43,294 bases of DNA from contig MFJR01000007.1 of assembly GCA_001780955.1 (NCBI GenBank), positions 406,171 to 449,464 on the forward strand. The letters are read 5' to 3'. Of this stretch, positions 35,222 through 43,294 are shown one piece after another. The notes under the pieces are model-generated. The model saw only the letters and a program-made list of their open reading frames with translations. It was not told the origin of the DNA and made no database searches. The DNA is from Candidatus Gottesmanbacteria bacterium RIFCSPLOWO2_01_FULL_39_12b (lineage in GTDB: Bacteria; Patescibacteriota; Microgenomatia; 2-02-FULL-39-11). Position 1 is the stretch's first letter, and each line of letters begins with the position of its first letter. A program made the position numbers and the translations under genes.

Positions 35222-36512
35222 TTCGGTCGCCTTTGAAAATAAGGTCTATTTCTCCTAAGGGGCCGTTTCGGTGTTTTGCAATTAGAAGTTTGACAATCTG
35301 CTGTTCCCATTTCTCGGTATCCTGCTCTGTTCTATAGAGAAACATAACTACATCGGCGTCTTGTTCGATAGCTCCTGATTCTCGTAGATCTGCCAGTTGA
35401 GGTATCCTGCTCCCTCTTGCTTCAACCGCACGGGATAGCTGGGATACGGCCAAGACCGGAATTTTCAGCTCACGGGCTAAGTTTTTTAAAGACTGAGATA
35501 CAATTGATACTTCTTGAACACGGTTATCAAATCTTCTTCCCGGATCAACCAATTGAAGATAATCAACAATTAATAGCTGTAAATTATGGCTTACCAACAG
35601 TCTTCTGGCTTTTGTCCGCATTTCATAGATATTAATTCCCGGAGTATCATCAATATAAAGCGGCGCTTCAGCCAGTTGCCCCATGGCTTCAGACAATTTG
35701 GTAAAATCCTCATCATCAAGTCTACCGGTTTTTAATCTCCAGGCGTCAACATCTGCCTGCGAAACCAACAATCTATCAACTAATTCTTCTTTACTCATCT
35801 CTAAGGAAAAAATACCGACTGACAGCTTTTGGGAAACCGCAATATGCTGGGCGATATTTAAGACAAAAGCCGTTTTTCCCTGTCCAGGACGGGCCGCCAA
35901 TATTAGTAGGTTTGAGTCTTGCATACCGGCTAACTTATTATCCAGGTCGTAAAAACCCGTAGACACCCCTCTTAACTGTGATCCTTTTTTATGCAGTTCA
36001 TCCAATCTGTCAAAACTTTCGGCAAGAGCGTCTTTTATGGGGATAAAATCCTGACGTAAACGTCTTTCAGCTATTGACAGTACTTCTGTTTCAGCTCGAT
36101 CCAGTAAATATTTTGTTTCTTCTTTTTCGTCATATGCGGCTTCAGCGATCTTCGTTGCCGCTTCAATAAGTCTTCTTTTTAGATAATGATCACTAACAAT
36201 ATTGGCATATACCGAGATATTAGCCGCAGTGGGTACGATGTTTGTTAATTCAGTAAGATAACTCGCCCCGCCTACGTCTTTATATTTACCCGTTTTTTTT
36301 AACTGGGCTGTTACCGTAACAATATCTAAAGGCTCGTGTTTTTCAAAAAGGGTCATCATGGCAGCAAAGATATAGTTATGAACTTCTTTATAGAAGTATT
36401 CAGGTCTAAGATATTCGATTACATCCGCTAAAGCGTCTTTATCAATTAAGATGGAGCCTAATACTGATGCTTCAGCCTGTTCATCATGTGGGGGTATACG
36501 CGCTTCTGCCAT
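35187..36512 (-). CDS. dnaB: Replicative DNA helicase DnaB
   Basis: Hexameric 5'-3' helicase at the replication fork. 441 residues: N-terminal collar domain (PPHDEQAEASVLGSILID at the start, the standard DnaB signature), linker, and RecA-like domain with Walker A AARPGQGKTAFVLNIA, GIFSLEMSKEELVDRLL, Walker B LLIVDYLQL, VSQLSRAVEARG and the arginine finger region IAKHRNGPLGEIDLIFKGD. Full-length and without intein. It is 11 bases downstream of the UPF0173 gene, on the same strand. Confidence 0.96.
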   Translation of the reverse strand: MAEARIPPHDEQAEASVLGSILIDKDALADVIEYLRPEYFYKEVHNYIFAAMMTLFEKHEPLDIVTVTAQLKKTGKYKDVGGASYLTELTNIVPTAANISVYANIVSDHYLKRRLIEAATKIAEAAYDEKEETKYLLDRAETEVLSIAERRLRQDFIPIKDALAESFDRLDELHKKGSQLRGVSTGFYDLDNKLAGMQDSNLLILAARPGQGKTAFVLNIAQHIAVSQKLSVGIFSLEMSKEELVDRLLVSQADVDAWRLKTGRLDDEDFTKLSEAMGQLAEAPLYIDDTPGINIYEMRTKARRLLVSHNLQLLIVDYLQLVDPGRRFDNRVQEVSIVSQSLKNLARELKIPVLAVSQLSRAVEARGSRIPQLADLRESGAIEQDADVVMFLYRTEQDTEKWEQQIVKLLIAKHRNGPLGEIDLIFKGDRIRFYGVEKKRE

Positions 36513-36523
36513 AAAATTACTTA

Positions 36524-37171
36524 TTACTCCATGACAACAATAGTAGGTTCAACTGGTAATTTATCTTTTGTGATGTTAAGTTTATCAACGGGTAAAACTC
36601 CCTCTTTACCCATCTCTTTTAAAAAGATACCAACCTCTGCCAGCCCGGCAAAACTTTCCTGTTTGTGCTTAGAAGTTTTATAGTGCATCGGAATGATTAT
36701 TCTCGGTTCTAACTGAGAAACAATCTCCACTGCTTGTGAAGCTGTCACCGTCCATACACCTCCAACTGGCACAAATAGAAGACCAACACCGTCTAGCAGC
36801 TCTATTTCTTTATCGTTGAATTTATGTCCGATATCGCCACAGTGAATAATCGAAATGCCATCCATCTCTATGTGATAAACGGTATTTTTACCTCTTTCTT
36901 TACCTTGGGATGAATCATGATAGGTTTGAATTCCATAAATTCTTGCTCCTTTAACCTCATACTCTCCTGGTCCGGAAATAATCAAGGGATTACCGTTAAT
37001 ACTCTTTGTATCGCTATGATCTAAATGCGGATGTGAAACAGTAACGATATCAATACTGTCCAATTTGGGAAACTTGATACCTACCATTTCTTCGTCAAAA
37101 GGATCGGTCACGAGTGTCGCTTTTTTACCTCTGATCTTAAATGATGAATGACCCAAGTAAGTAATTTCCAT
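36524..37171 (-). CDS. UPF0173 metal-dependent hydrolase (beta-lactamase fold)
   Basis: 215 residues of metallo-beta-lactamase fold. Metal ligands: His, His, Asp and His in VTVSHPHLDHSD (HxHxDH), His in SIIHCGDIGH (with the Asp bridging) and the last His in IIPMHYKTSKHKQ. N terminus MEITYLGHSSFKI is typical of UPF0173. Substrate unknown; members act on phosphodiesters or lactones. It is co-transcribed with dnaB. A weak promoter (TTGTCA, 17 bases, TAAAAA) overlaps the -35 box of the divergent gene. Confidence 0.85.
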   Translation of the reverse strand: MEITYLGHSSFKIRGKKATLVTDPFDEEMVGIKFPKLDSIDIVTVSHPHLDHSDTKSINGNPLIISGPGEYEVKGARIYGIQTYHDSSQGKERGKNTVYHIEMDGISIIHCGDIGHKFNDKEIELLDGVGLLFVPVGGVWTVTASQAVEIVSQLEPRIIIPMHYKTSKHKQESFAGLAEVGIFLKEMGKEGVLPVDKLNITKDKLPVEPTIVVME

Positions 37172-37205
37172 AAAGACTTATTATTTTTATCACTTTTAGT
37201 TAATC

Positions 37206-37234
37206 TTGACAAGTAGGACTATCACATTTATGAT
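37206..37234 (+). promoter_or_regulatory. Promoter of the anchored/secreted protein pair
   Basis: TTGACA (37206-37211), 17 bases, TATGAT (37229-37234), a near-consensus promoter. Predicted start about 37241, so an upstream in-frame TTG at 37234 would not be on the mRNA, and ATG 37258 is the start. Confidence 0.65.
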
Positions 37235-37257
37235 TGGAATACTTTTCTTTTTGGTAT

Positions 37258-37692
37258 ATGAAAAAAGACGTCTATATGGCAATCCTGGCCGGATTTGTAA
37301 TCGGTACCATTGTTGCTTTAACGATTCTAAATTTGCCCAAAATTGTAAAAAAACAGGTACCTGCGACAAAAGATGAACTGGCCCTTACAGCTTCTCCAAA
37401 CCCTACCCCTTTACCAAAAACCATTGTTACTCTAGATATAGAGGAACCGGTAAATTACAGTTTAGCATCCTCGAAAACGATTAAAATTTCAGGGAAAACT
37501 GGAACCAATAATTTTCTCATAACCGAAAATGAGGAAGGTATAGATTTGATACAGGCAACTGAAAGTGGATCTTTTTCTTCTTCCTTTTCTTTACGTGAAG
37601 GTAACAATAATATTTATATCACAAGCTTAAATGATAAAGACGAGGAAATGACAAAATCTATTAATGTATTTTGGACAGGGGAAAAACTATGA
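37258..37692 (+). CDS. Membrane-anchored protein with Ig-like (glucodextranase B-type) domain
   Basis: 144 residues: MKKDVYMAILAGFVIGTIVA forms an N-terminal anchor, then a Pro/Thr linker (ASPNPTPLPKT) and a beta-sandwich domain with VNYSLASSKTIKISGKTGTN, ESGSFSSSFSLREGNNNIY, the pattern of bacterial Ig-like folds that present surfaces for binding. The topology places the domain outside. It is coupled to the next gene (ATGA), which also encodes an exported protein. Role unknown; a surface or adhesion structure is possible. Confidence 0.68.
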   Translation: MKKDVYMAILAGFVIGTIVALTILNLPKIVKKQVPATKDELALTASPNPTPLPKTIVTLDIEEPVNYSLASSKTIKISGKTGTNNFLITENEEGIDLIQATESGSFSSSFSLREGNNNIYITSLNDKDEEMTKSINVFWTGEKL

Positions 37693-38450
37693 AGATATTC
37701 TCAAAAATTCTCTTCCTTTTCCTGGTTTTATCTATAATCAGTCTAAAATCAACAAAATGGTCTTTTGTCCATGCTCAAACGACACAGAACCAATCCTCAA
37801 CTCCTTCAAGTATTATTGATAAATTGAAACAGATTGAGATTTTAAAAGAAAAAATAGCCACAAAAGTGGCTGAGATTAGAGATAAAGATAAGGCTGGAGT
37901 AGGAGGAGTAATTCTCAAGAAAGAGCAAAACAGTCTTACTCTTCAAACTAACAGCGGGCAGCAGACAGTTACTTTTGCAGAAGATACGGTTTTTTATGAT
38001 ATTTCAACCGGCACCAGATCTGATATCTCACTTAAAAAAATCAAGGAAAACGATATTATATCCGTATTTGGTTATTATAGTGACGGGAAAAAGTCATTTT
38101 CGGCAAAATATATCTACCTGGAAAATCCAAAGAAACATATCATAGGCAAAATAGCGGATATTGATAAAACTAAATTTATCGTGACGGTAAAAGATAAACA
38201 AGGTCAAATTCCTGTTGAATTTGAAACTATAACAAAAACATTTACCATAAACCGTGACAAAAAAAATTTATCAAAGAGTGGATTCTCGAAATTAAAAATC
38301 GGTGACAATATTCACGTTATTGGAGCTGAAAACGTTAAAGACAAAACTAAGATTACGGCCTTAAAAGTATTAGCCTATTCGGCGGCCGAGCCAATATCGG
38401 TTACCCCGATAACCGTTAAAGAAAGCACCTCTTCTTCTAGTGGTTTATAA
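37689..38450 (+). CDS. Exported protein with DUF5666-like beta domains
   Basis: 253 residues: signal peptide (MKIFSKILFLFLVLSIIS to about residue 30), a coiled-coil stretch (IIDKLKQIEILKEKIATKV), then two similar beta-rich units, one around VGGVILKKEQNSLTLQT with DTVFYDIS and IKENDIISVFGYYSD, the other around IIGKIADIDKTKFIVTV with LKIGDNIHVIGAEN. These resemble the DUF5666 repeat (OB-like). Tail rich in Ser/Thr. The start ATG 37689 overlaps the previous stop as ATGA; an upstream alternative would add six polar residues before the signal peptide. Converges with the next gene, overlap 14 bases. Function unknown. Confidence 0.68.
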   Translation: MKIFSKILFLFLVLSIISLKSTKWSFVHAQTTQNQSSTPSSIIDKLKQIEILKEKIATKVAEIRDKDKAGVGGVILKKEQNSLTLQTNSGQQTVTFAEDTVFYDISTGTRSDISLKKIKENDIISVFGYYSDGKKSFSAKYIYLENPKKHIIGKIADIDKTKFIVTVKDKQGQIPVEFETITKTFTINRDKKNLSKSGFSKLKIGDNIHVIGAENVKDKTKITALKVLAYSAAEPISVTPITVKESTSSSSGL

Positions 38451-39228
38451 CTTTCAGGAGTTTCTGATGTAATTGGGGATTTGCGGCCAGTATACCAGGA
38501 GTAAAGACATCCCAGGAATTGCCATATGAATCAGTTATCTTTCCCCCGGCTTTCTCGACAATTAAAGCGGCTGCAGCAATATCCCAAGGCATCAGATGTA
38601 CATGATGGTATATATCTACCCCGCCGCGCGCAAGTAGAGTCATATCGGTTGCAGCTGAACCGAGAATTTTAAATTGACACACCTGGTAATAAATTTTAGA
38701 TAAAAACTGAGTCGTCAATTCTCTAGTTCCCAATATATGAGACCAGTCAGTGCAAACTACCGCATCTCGTAACTTAGATGTTTGAGAGATATATATTCTT
38801 CGTCCGTTCCAATAGGCTCCTTCCCGATCCTTCTGAGCCCAAAACATCCGGCTGGAAACCGGCAAAAAAATCGCCCCGACCAGGGATTTTGAGTTACGAA
38901 CAAGAGCGATACTGATAGAAAAGTTAGCATCCCCCCGGGAGAAATTGGCGGTCCCATCCAGCGGGTCTACCACCCAAAGATAGTCACTGCCTTTAAACCC
39001 GGAGAAATCTTTTGGAGCAGTTTCTTCGGAAAAAATAGGTATTTTGGGATAATCATGACTTAACTTATCGTGTATAAATTTATCTACGGCCAGATCAGCT
39101 GCGGTCACAAAATCCAGTTTCCCCTTCATTTTTTTAGTCAGCGTCTCGGCGTGAAAATACCGCCTCAGTATTTGCCCTGCCCGAGGCAGTAAATCCAAAA
39201 GATAATTAGAAACCTCTGAAAGATTCAT
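38437..39228 (-). CDS. Inositol monophosphatase family protein
   Basis: 263 residues of the Mg-dependent, Li-sensitive phosphatase fold. Metal ligands are in FSEETAPKDF (Glu), WVVDPLDGTANFSRG (the family signature, two Asp) and MPWDIAAAALIVEKAGG (last Asp). Substrates in the family are inositol phosphates, fructose-1,6-bisphosphate, histidinol phosphate or 3'-phosphoadenosine-5'-phosphate; the sequence does not decide. Without an inositol pathway in the window, a role as PAP or sugar phosphatase is as likely. Confidence 0.9.
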   Translation of the reverse strand: MNLSEVSNYLLDLLPRAGQILRRYFHAETLTKKMKGKLDFVTAADLAVDKFIHDKLSHDYPKIPIFSEETAPKDFSGFKGSDYLWVVDPLDGTANFSRGDANFSISIALVRNSKSLVGAIFLPVSSRMFWAQKDREGAYWNGRRIYISQTSKLRDAVVCTDWSHILGTRELTTQFLSKIYYQVCQFKILGSAATDMTLLARGGVDIYHHVHLMPWDIAAAALIVEKAGGKITDSYGNSWDVFTPGILAANPQLHQKLLKVINH

Positions 39229-39279
39229 GGTTTTAAGTATAACATTACTTCAACTTTTCTGATAAAATAGGATTGTTTT

Positions 39280-40371
39280 ATGATTGAAAGAATAGCAAAA
39301 CTTAGGCAAAAATTCAAAGGAAATCAGCTTGAGGCCTTGTTTATTACCAACCAATACAACGTCTGTTATCTCACCGGATTTACCGGGTTATCTCCAAATG
39401 AGCGCGAATCATTCCTTTTCATAACTGCCACCCAAGCATCTCTTCTTACTTTCCCAACCTATTACGGTCTGTTTAAAGAAGGAGGTAGCGGATTTCAGAC
39501 CTTAAGTATCACAGGCAGTAAAAGACTGGTTGACCATTTGAACGAAATTATTGGGACAGAAAAAATTAAGATAGTCGGATTTGAAAAGCAAAATCTGACC
39601 GTGGGAGAACTTGAGTCGCTCACAAACAAACTGAATGCGAAGTTAAGACCGACAGAATATTTAGTCGAAGAATTAAGACTGATTAAAGGGGAAAATGAAA
39701 TTAGGCAAATAAAAAAAGCGGCTCAAATTACCGATCTTGCCTTTACTTATATAAAAACCAGAATTAAAAAGGGTGTCAGTGAAAAAGAATTAGCTCTTGA
39801 CCTTGAATTTTATTTAAAAAGAAAGGCGGGAAACGTAGCTTTTCCTCCGATTGTGGCTTTTAACAAAAACGCAGCTATACCCCACTATTTACCAGAAAAC
39901 AGACAGCATTTAACAGATAACAGTTTAATACTCCTCGATTTTGGGGCCAAAGTTAACGGATATTGCGCGGATATGACACGAGTTGTTTTTTTCGGTAATC
40001 CAAATAATAAACAGGTCAAAATATATAACACCGTCTTAAAGGCTCAAGAATTAACCCTTAAAAAGTTGAGGCCTGAACTATTAGCAAATGAAGTCGACTT
40101 CGTTGCCAGAGAATATATTAAATCGTCCGGATTTCCCGAATATCCTCATGGGCTGGGACACGGTGTTGGGCTGGCTATCCATGAAGCGCCGAGACTAAAA
40201 AGTGAAAGTACGGAAGTTTTAAAGGAAAATATGGTGGTTACTGTCGAACCCGGGATCTACCTTGAAGGAGAATGTGGCGTAAGGATCGAGGATTTGGTAG
40301 TATTAAAAAAGGATGGGTTAGAAATCTTATCTAAGTCACCTAAGTTACTTAAGGAACTTATAATCTTATGA
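39280..40371 (+). CDS. pepP: Xaa-Pro aminopeptidase/dipeptidase, M24B family
   Basis: 363 residues: N-terminal creatinase-like domain (residues 1-125, with ITNQYNVCYLTGFTG) and a pita-bread catalytic domain. Metal ligands: two Asp in LILLDFGAKVNGYCADMTR, His in HGLGHGVGLAIHEAPRL, Glu in VTVEPGIYLEGECGVRIED. It removes N-terminal residues before proline. The gene begins close to a TAAAAT box (39263-39268), predicted leader about 5 bases with a poor -35. The stop overlaps the hisS start by four bases (ATGA). Confidence 0.92.
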   Translation: MIERIAKLRQKFKGNQLEALFITNQYNVCYLTGFTGLSPNERESFLFITATQASLLTFPTYYGLFKEGGSGFQTLSITGSKRLVDHLNEIIGTEKIKIVGFEKQNLTVGELESLTNKLNAKLRPTEYLVEELRLIKGENEIRQIKKAAQITDLAFTYIKTRIKKGVSEKELALDLEFYLKRKAGNVAFPPIVAFNKNAAIPHYLPENRQHLTDNSLILLDFGAKVNGYCADMTRVVFFGNPNNKQVKIYNTVLKAQELTLKKLRPELLANEVDFVAREYIKSSGFPEYPHGLGHGVGLAIHEAPRLKSESTEVLKENMVVTVEPGIYLEGECGVRIEDLVVLKKDGLEILSKSPKLLKELIIL

Positions 40372-41579
40372 TTACTCCACAAACACTCAAAGGCTTTCGG
40401 GATTTTCTACCAGAGGAAGCGCAAAAAAGACAGTACGTTATCGATATCATCAGACGGACTTTTGAGCTTTACAGCTTTGAGCCAATCGAGACTCCGGCTA
40501 TCGAATATCTGGAGGTTTTTACCGGCAATATCGGTGAAGACGAAAAGCTCTTTTATAAATTTACTGATACCGGAGGAAGAAAAGTTGCCCTTCGATACGA
40601 CCAAACTGTACCAACCTGCAGACTTATAGCCCAATATCCTGACAAAATCACCCTTCCATTTAAACGTTATCAAATCCAAACAGTCTGGCGGGCGGAAAAA
40701 CCCCAAAAAGGAAGATACCGGGAATTTTTGCAGTGTGATGCTGATATTTTCGGCGTTGATGGTTCAACCGCTGACGGAGAAACGATTGCTCTTTCAATTG
40801 ATATCTATAAAAACCTTGGTTTTAAAAAACCTATCGCCATAATAAATGATCGTGAGTTGTATAAAGACATTCCTTATAAAGCTATCGTGGCAATTGATAA
40901 GTTGGAAAAAATCGGTGATGAAGGAGTCATTAAAGAGCTAGTCGAAAAAGGATATAAAAAGGAAGAAGCTGGGAGTTTATTAGACTCTGTAAAAAGAATA
41001 AATCCTAATGATAAATTAACACAAATATTTTCATTCCTGGATAATTACGGGATGAGAAATAACTATCAATTTAAACCAACACTCGCCCGCTCTTTTTCTT
41101 ATTCAACCGGACCGATATGGGAAATTGTAATAGAAGAATTCGGTAGTGGAAGTCTTTTGGGCGGAGAAAGATTTGACAGTTTAGTCGGAAGGTTCTCAAA
41201 AAGATCGGTTTCGGGCACGGGTTTTGCCGTCGGATTTGACCGGACGGTCCTGGCTATGGATGAATTAGGTCTCTTTCCAACTCTTTCTATTAAAACCAAA
41301 GTTCTGGTAACTGTTTTCAGCAAAGAATTCCTGAGCGAATCACAGAAGATCACAAAGTTTCTTCGCGAAAACGGCGTCAATTGCGACCTCTATCCTGATC
41401 CCAATGATAAGCTTGATAAACAACTGAAATACGCTAATAAAAAAAATATTCCCTATGTAGTTATAATCGGACCGGATGAAGTAAAGAATAATAAAATAAC
41501 AATTAAGAATATGAAAGTTAAAGAACAATCTACAATTCCTCAAAATGAACTTGCCCAATATCTTAAAAAACAGGCATAA
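40368..41579 (+). CDS. hisS: Histidyl-tRNA synthetase
   Basis: 403 residues, class II. Motif 1 near LKGFRDFLPEEAQKRQYV, ATP/His sites in ALRYDQTVPTCRL, motif 2 in WRAEKPQKGRYREFLQCDAD, motif 3 in SVSGTGFAVGFDRTVLAMDE, and the C-terminal anticodon-binding domain (KVLVTVFSKEFLSESQKI to the end). The usual His-specific LVRGLxYY motif is changed to ARSFSYSTGPIWE, a known variation in alternative HisRS groups. Translation coupled to pepP. The 3' end overlaps the next gene by 35 bases. Confidence 0.94.
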   Translation: MITPQTLKGFRDFLPEEAQKRQYVIDIIRRTFELYSFEPIETPAIEYLEVFTGNIGEDEKLFYKFTDTGGRKVALRYDQTVPTCRLIAQYPDKITLPFKRYQIQTVWRAEKPQKGRYREFLQCDADIFGVDGSTADGETIALSIDIYKNLGFKKPIAIINDRELYKDIPYKAIVAIDKLEKIGDEGVIKELVEKGYKKEEAGSLLDSVKRINPNDKLTQIFSFLDNYGMRNNYQFKPTLARSFSYSTGPIWEIVIEEFGSGSLLGGERFDSLVGRFSKRSVSGTGFAVGFDRTVLAMDELGLFPTLSIKTKVLVTVFSKEFLSESQKITKFLRENGVNCDLYPDPNDKLDKQLKYANKKNIPYVVIIGPDEVKNNKITIKNMKVKEQSTIPQNELAQYLKKQA

Positions 41580-42474
41580 CCAGGCAATTTTTGCCCTAAT
41601 CGTCGCCAATCTTATCTGGGGAGCGGCCTCCCCTATTTTTAAACTGGCTCTTCAAAATATAACTCCATTTACACTCGCCTTCATCAGATTTTTTGGCGCC
41701 ACGATATTAATCTTTCCATTTTGTATCTCTAACTTAAGTATCGAAAGGAAAGACTGGCTTAAGCTGGTTTTGCTTTCATTTTTTGGTATCACCGTAAATA
41801 TCTCTTTTTTCTTTTTAGGTCTCAAATACGCTCCTTCCATCAACGCTCCAATCATAGGTTCTTCAGGACCGGTATTTCTTTATCTTTTTTCTATCCTTAT
41901 TCTTCATGAAAAAAGACATTATAAAGTCTTAATCGGGACAATTATCAGTTTGCTTGGAGTTCTTATAATTATTGGACAGCCGTTACTGACTAATAGCCTC
42001 GACGGACAAATTCTGGGTAATCTATTTTTTGTCCTGGCAATGTTGGGAGCAATTGGACATGCAATTGTGAGTAAAGAAATACTCCCGAAATATTCTGCCC
42101 AATCAATTACTTTTTGGTCATTTTTAATTGGAAGCATCACTTTTTTACCGATGGCGGCATTTGAAATCCTTAATTACAATTCGTTAACAAGCTTGGATTA
42201 CAGAGGTTGGACAGGCATAATTTTCGGTGTTTTGTTTTCATCCCTGACCGGTTACTTTCTGTTTGAGTGGGCTTTAAAAAATATGGAGGTGCAGGAGGTA
42301 GGTATATTTACTTATATAGATCCTATTGCAGCGATTCTGATCGCCATGCCACTTCTGGGCGAAACAATCACCCCTATATTTTTAATAGGAAGCATCCTGG
42401 TTTTCGGCGGCATTATCGTCGCCGAAGGACGTCTCCACTACCACCCGATACATAAACTAAAGAGCAATTTTTAA
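41545..42474 (+). CDS. EamA/DMT family transporter
   Basis: 309 residues with ten helices in two repeats of the EamA domain (first: AIFALIVANLIWGAASPIFK; second: FFVLAMLGAIGHAIVSKEIL). Helix ends such as PSINAPIIGSSGPVF and FTYIDPIAAILIAMPLLGE are typical. The family exports amino acids, nucleotides or other metabolites. The only suitable ATG (41545) lies inside hisS in another frame, so the two genes overlap by 35 bases; no in-frame start is seen after the hisS stop. Confidence 0.88.
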   Translation: MNLPNILKNRHNQAIFALIVANLIWGAASPIFKLALQNITPFTLAFIRFFGATILIFPFCISNLSIERKDWLKLVLLSFFGITVNISFFFLGLKYAPSINAPIIGSSGPVFLYLFSILILHEKRHYKVLIGTIISLLGVLIIIGQPLLTNSLDGQILGNLFFVLAMLGAIGHAIVSKEILPKYSAQSITFWSFLIGSITFLPMAAFEILNYNSLTSLDYRGWTGIIFGVLFSSLTGYFLFEWALKNMEVQEVGIFTYIDPIAAILIAMPLLGETITPIFLIGSILVFGGIIVAEGRLHYHPIHKLKSNF

Positions 42475-42488
42475 CGCGAAAAGAAATG

Positions 42489-42531
42489 TATACATCTATC
42501 TATTGACAAATATACATCTATCAATTATCAT
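42489..42531 (+). promoter_or_regulatory. Promoter and operator repeats of the toxin-antitoxin operon
   Basis: TTGACA (42503-42508), 17 bases, TATCAT (42526-42531); the start would be about 3 bases before the ATG at 42541. Two exact 12-base direct repeats TATACATCTATC (42489-42500 and 42511-42522), 22 bp apart or two helix turns, flank the -35 box and fill the spacer. This is the layout expected for an operator bound by the ribbon-helix-helix antitoxin. Confidence 0.7.
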
Positions 42532-42540
42532 AGTAATTAT

Positions 42541-42804
42541 ATGAAACGTCTTCAGGTTTATCTTCCGGAAAGTTTATTGGAAAGTCTTAGGCTTTATGCC
42601 CAGAGCCGTGGTATTCCTTTGGCGGAGGCTATCCGTCAGGCTGGAAAGGAGTTCAGCAGCAAACCTGTCATCAAAAAACAAATCAAAGAAGCTCAGCTTC
42701 GAAAAAAGAAAAGTGTTAAAAATCCTTTTATTGCCATGGCCGGCATGCTCGGAAGAGGGCCAACCAATGCAAGTATGACAGTAGATGATATCTACGATGA
42801 CTGA
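42541..42804 (+). CDS. Antitoxin, ribbon-helix-helix type (VapB-like)
   Basis: 87 residues. MKRLQVYLPESLLESLRLYA, then RGIPLAEAIRQAGKEF, is a ribbon-helix-helix fold: a beta strand for the DNA groove, then two helices. The basic middle (KKQIKEAQLRKKKS) and acidic tail (MTVDDIYDD) fit a region that wraps the toxin. It overlaps the PIN toxin gene by eight bases. Operator-like repeats lie in its promoter. It would neutralise the toxin and repress the operon. Confidence 0.85.
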   Translation: MKRLQVYLPESLLESLRLYAQSRGIPLAEAIRQAGKEFSSKPVIKKQIKEAQLRKKKSVKNPFIAMAGMLGRGPTNASMTVDDIYDD

Positions 42805-43231
42805 TAAAACTTTTTTATTTGTAGATAGCTCTGCGTGGATAAGCTTAGTCGTCATAAACGATATTAACCATCAAAAAGCCGTATCTGTTTTTTCCTCGTT
42901 TAACACCAAAACTAAACTTTATATCTCTTTTTTTATCATCAATGAAACAATCACAAAAATAAGAAAAATCTTCAGTCAAGAAAAGGCATCTGAATTATTT
43001 AATCAATATAAAAAGCTGGAAAAGGAGAAGTTTCTCACTATTCTTCCGGTAGATAGAAATATCATAGAAAAAGGAGTCGCGCTTCTTAGTAAACATCCTA
43101 CCCCCAATACTTTTTCACTTACTGATGCTACTAACGTAGTATTGATGGAGAAATATCATATTCCCACCCTGTTTTCTTTTGATCGGGATTTCAAGAAACT
43201 AAAAACTCCTTATCTTTCTATCCTGCCTTGA
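42797..43231 (+). CDS. PIN-domain toxin (VapC-like ribonuclease)
   Basis: 144 residues from ATG 42797 (an ATG four codons upstream is also possible). Acidic residues of the PIN fold: Asp in FLFVDSSAWISLVV, Glu in FFIINETITKI, Asp in FSLTDATNVVLM and Asp in LFSFDRDFKKL; all four present, so the nuclease should be active. VapC toxins cut tRNA or rRNA. The pair with the upstream antitoxin gives a complete VapBC-like module. A target in tRNA is only a family-based guess. Confidence 0.88.
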   Translation: MTDKTFLFVDSSAWISLVVINDINHQKAVSVFSSFNTKTKLYISFFIINETITKIRKIFSQEKASELFNQYKKLEKEKFLTILPVDRNIIEKGVALLSKHPTPNTFSLTDATNVVLMEKYHIPTLFSFDRDFKKLKTPYLSILP

Positions 43232-43294
43232 AGAATTTTCCCGCGAAAAGGGGAAAGAAATAGGAAAAAATGAAGAAATATTATTGAAGGAATT
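43232..43294. other. Right end of window, no gene seen
   Basis: A weak hairpin TTTTCCC/GGGGAAA (about 43236-43258) follows the toxin gene, but without a T run. No start codon with a useful frame before the edge. Confidence 0.4.

Noticed and set aside
40329-40352. A palindromic AAGTTACTTAAGGAACTT-like sequence similar to the repeat before gyrA
   Set aside because: It is the coding sequence for the Lys/Leu-rich end of the M24 peptidase; the similarity to 17041-17071 is explained by AT-rich composition.
43236-43258. Hairpin after the toxin gene as intrinsic terminator
   Set aside because: The stem is only about 6 bp and is followed by A and G, not by T, on the plus strand.

Overview
The window looks like a chromosomal segment of a Candidate Phyla Radiation (Patescibacteria) bacterium, most likely of the Microgenomates group. 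This is inferred from AT-rich DNA with very tight gene packing, a type IV pilus locus with many small pseudopilins, short versions of several housekeeping proteins, a TraR/DksA-type zinc-finger protein beside lgt, and families I associate with that group. No rRNA or ribosomal protein gene is present to fix the lineage.

Layout. Positions 1-12219 hold a type IV pilus locus in two minus-strand operons: one with a GT-C-like membrane protein, the prepilin peptidase, seven pseudopilins and a membrane protein cut by the left edge; the other with pilB, pilT, pilC and one more pilin. A divergent gene for a Wzy/WaaL-type polymerase/ligase with TPRs lies between them and could glycosylate pilin. From 12290 to 20449 the plus strand carries a delta'-like polymerase III subunit, gyrB, a proton-pumping pyrophosphatase, gyrA and folD; folD contains an in-frame 36-bp palindrome. 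A tyrosine recombinase (20456-21391) is followed by about 980 bases without a gene, which contain a long hairpin, a 110-bp composite palindromic repeat and other repeats. From 22422 to 32517 mostly minus-strand genes encode a membrane protein, YebC, an LCP/LytR_C-like envelope protein, a Kef-type antiporter, a pseudouridine synthase, a DksA-like protein, Lgt, an MFS transporter and leucyl aminopeptidase.

At 32578-32804 an intact tRNA-Leu(CAA) sits between the 5' and 3' parts of a second tRNA-Leu, whose anticodon loop also carries an extra hairpin. After this come two unknown envelope proteins, a small membrane protein, DnaB, a UPF0173 metal-dependent hydrolase, two secreted or anchored proteins, an inositol-phosphatase-like enzyme, a Xaa-Pro peptidase, HisS, an EamA transporter, and a VapBC-like toxin-antitoxin pair with two operator-like repeats.

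Two patterns cross the window. Several promoters (TTGACA-like, 17 bases, TATAAT-like) lie so close to the start codon that the mRNA would be leaderless or nearly so (gyrB, yebC, a 47-residue basic protein, the antitoxin). Two nine-G runs lie inside genes for envelope functions and could act as phase-variable tracts. The strongest candidates for something new are the nested tRNA-Leu locus, the possibly phase-variable pilin glycosylation pair, and the palindrome inserted in folD.
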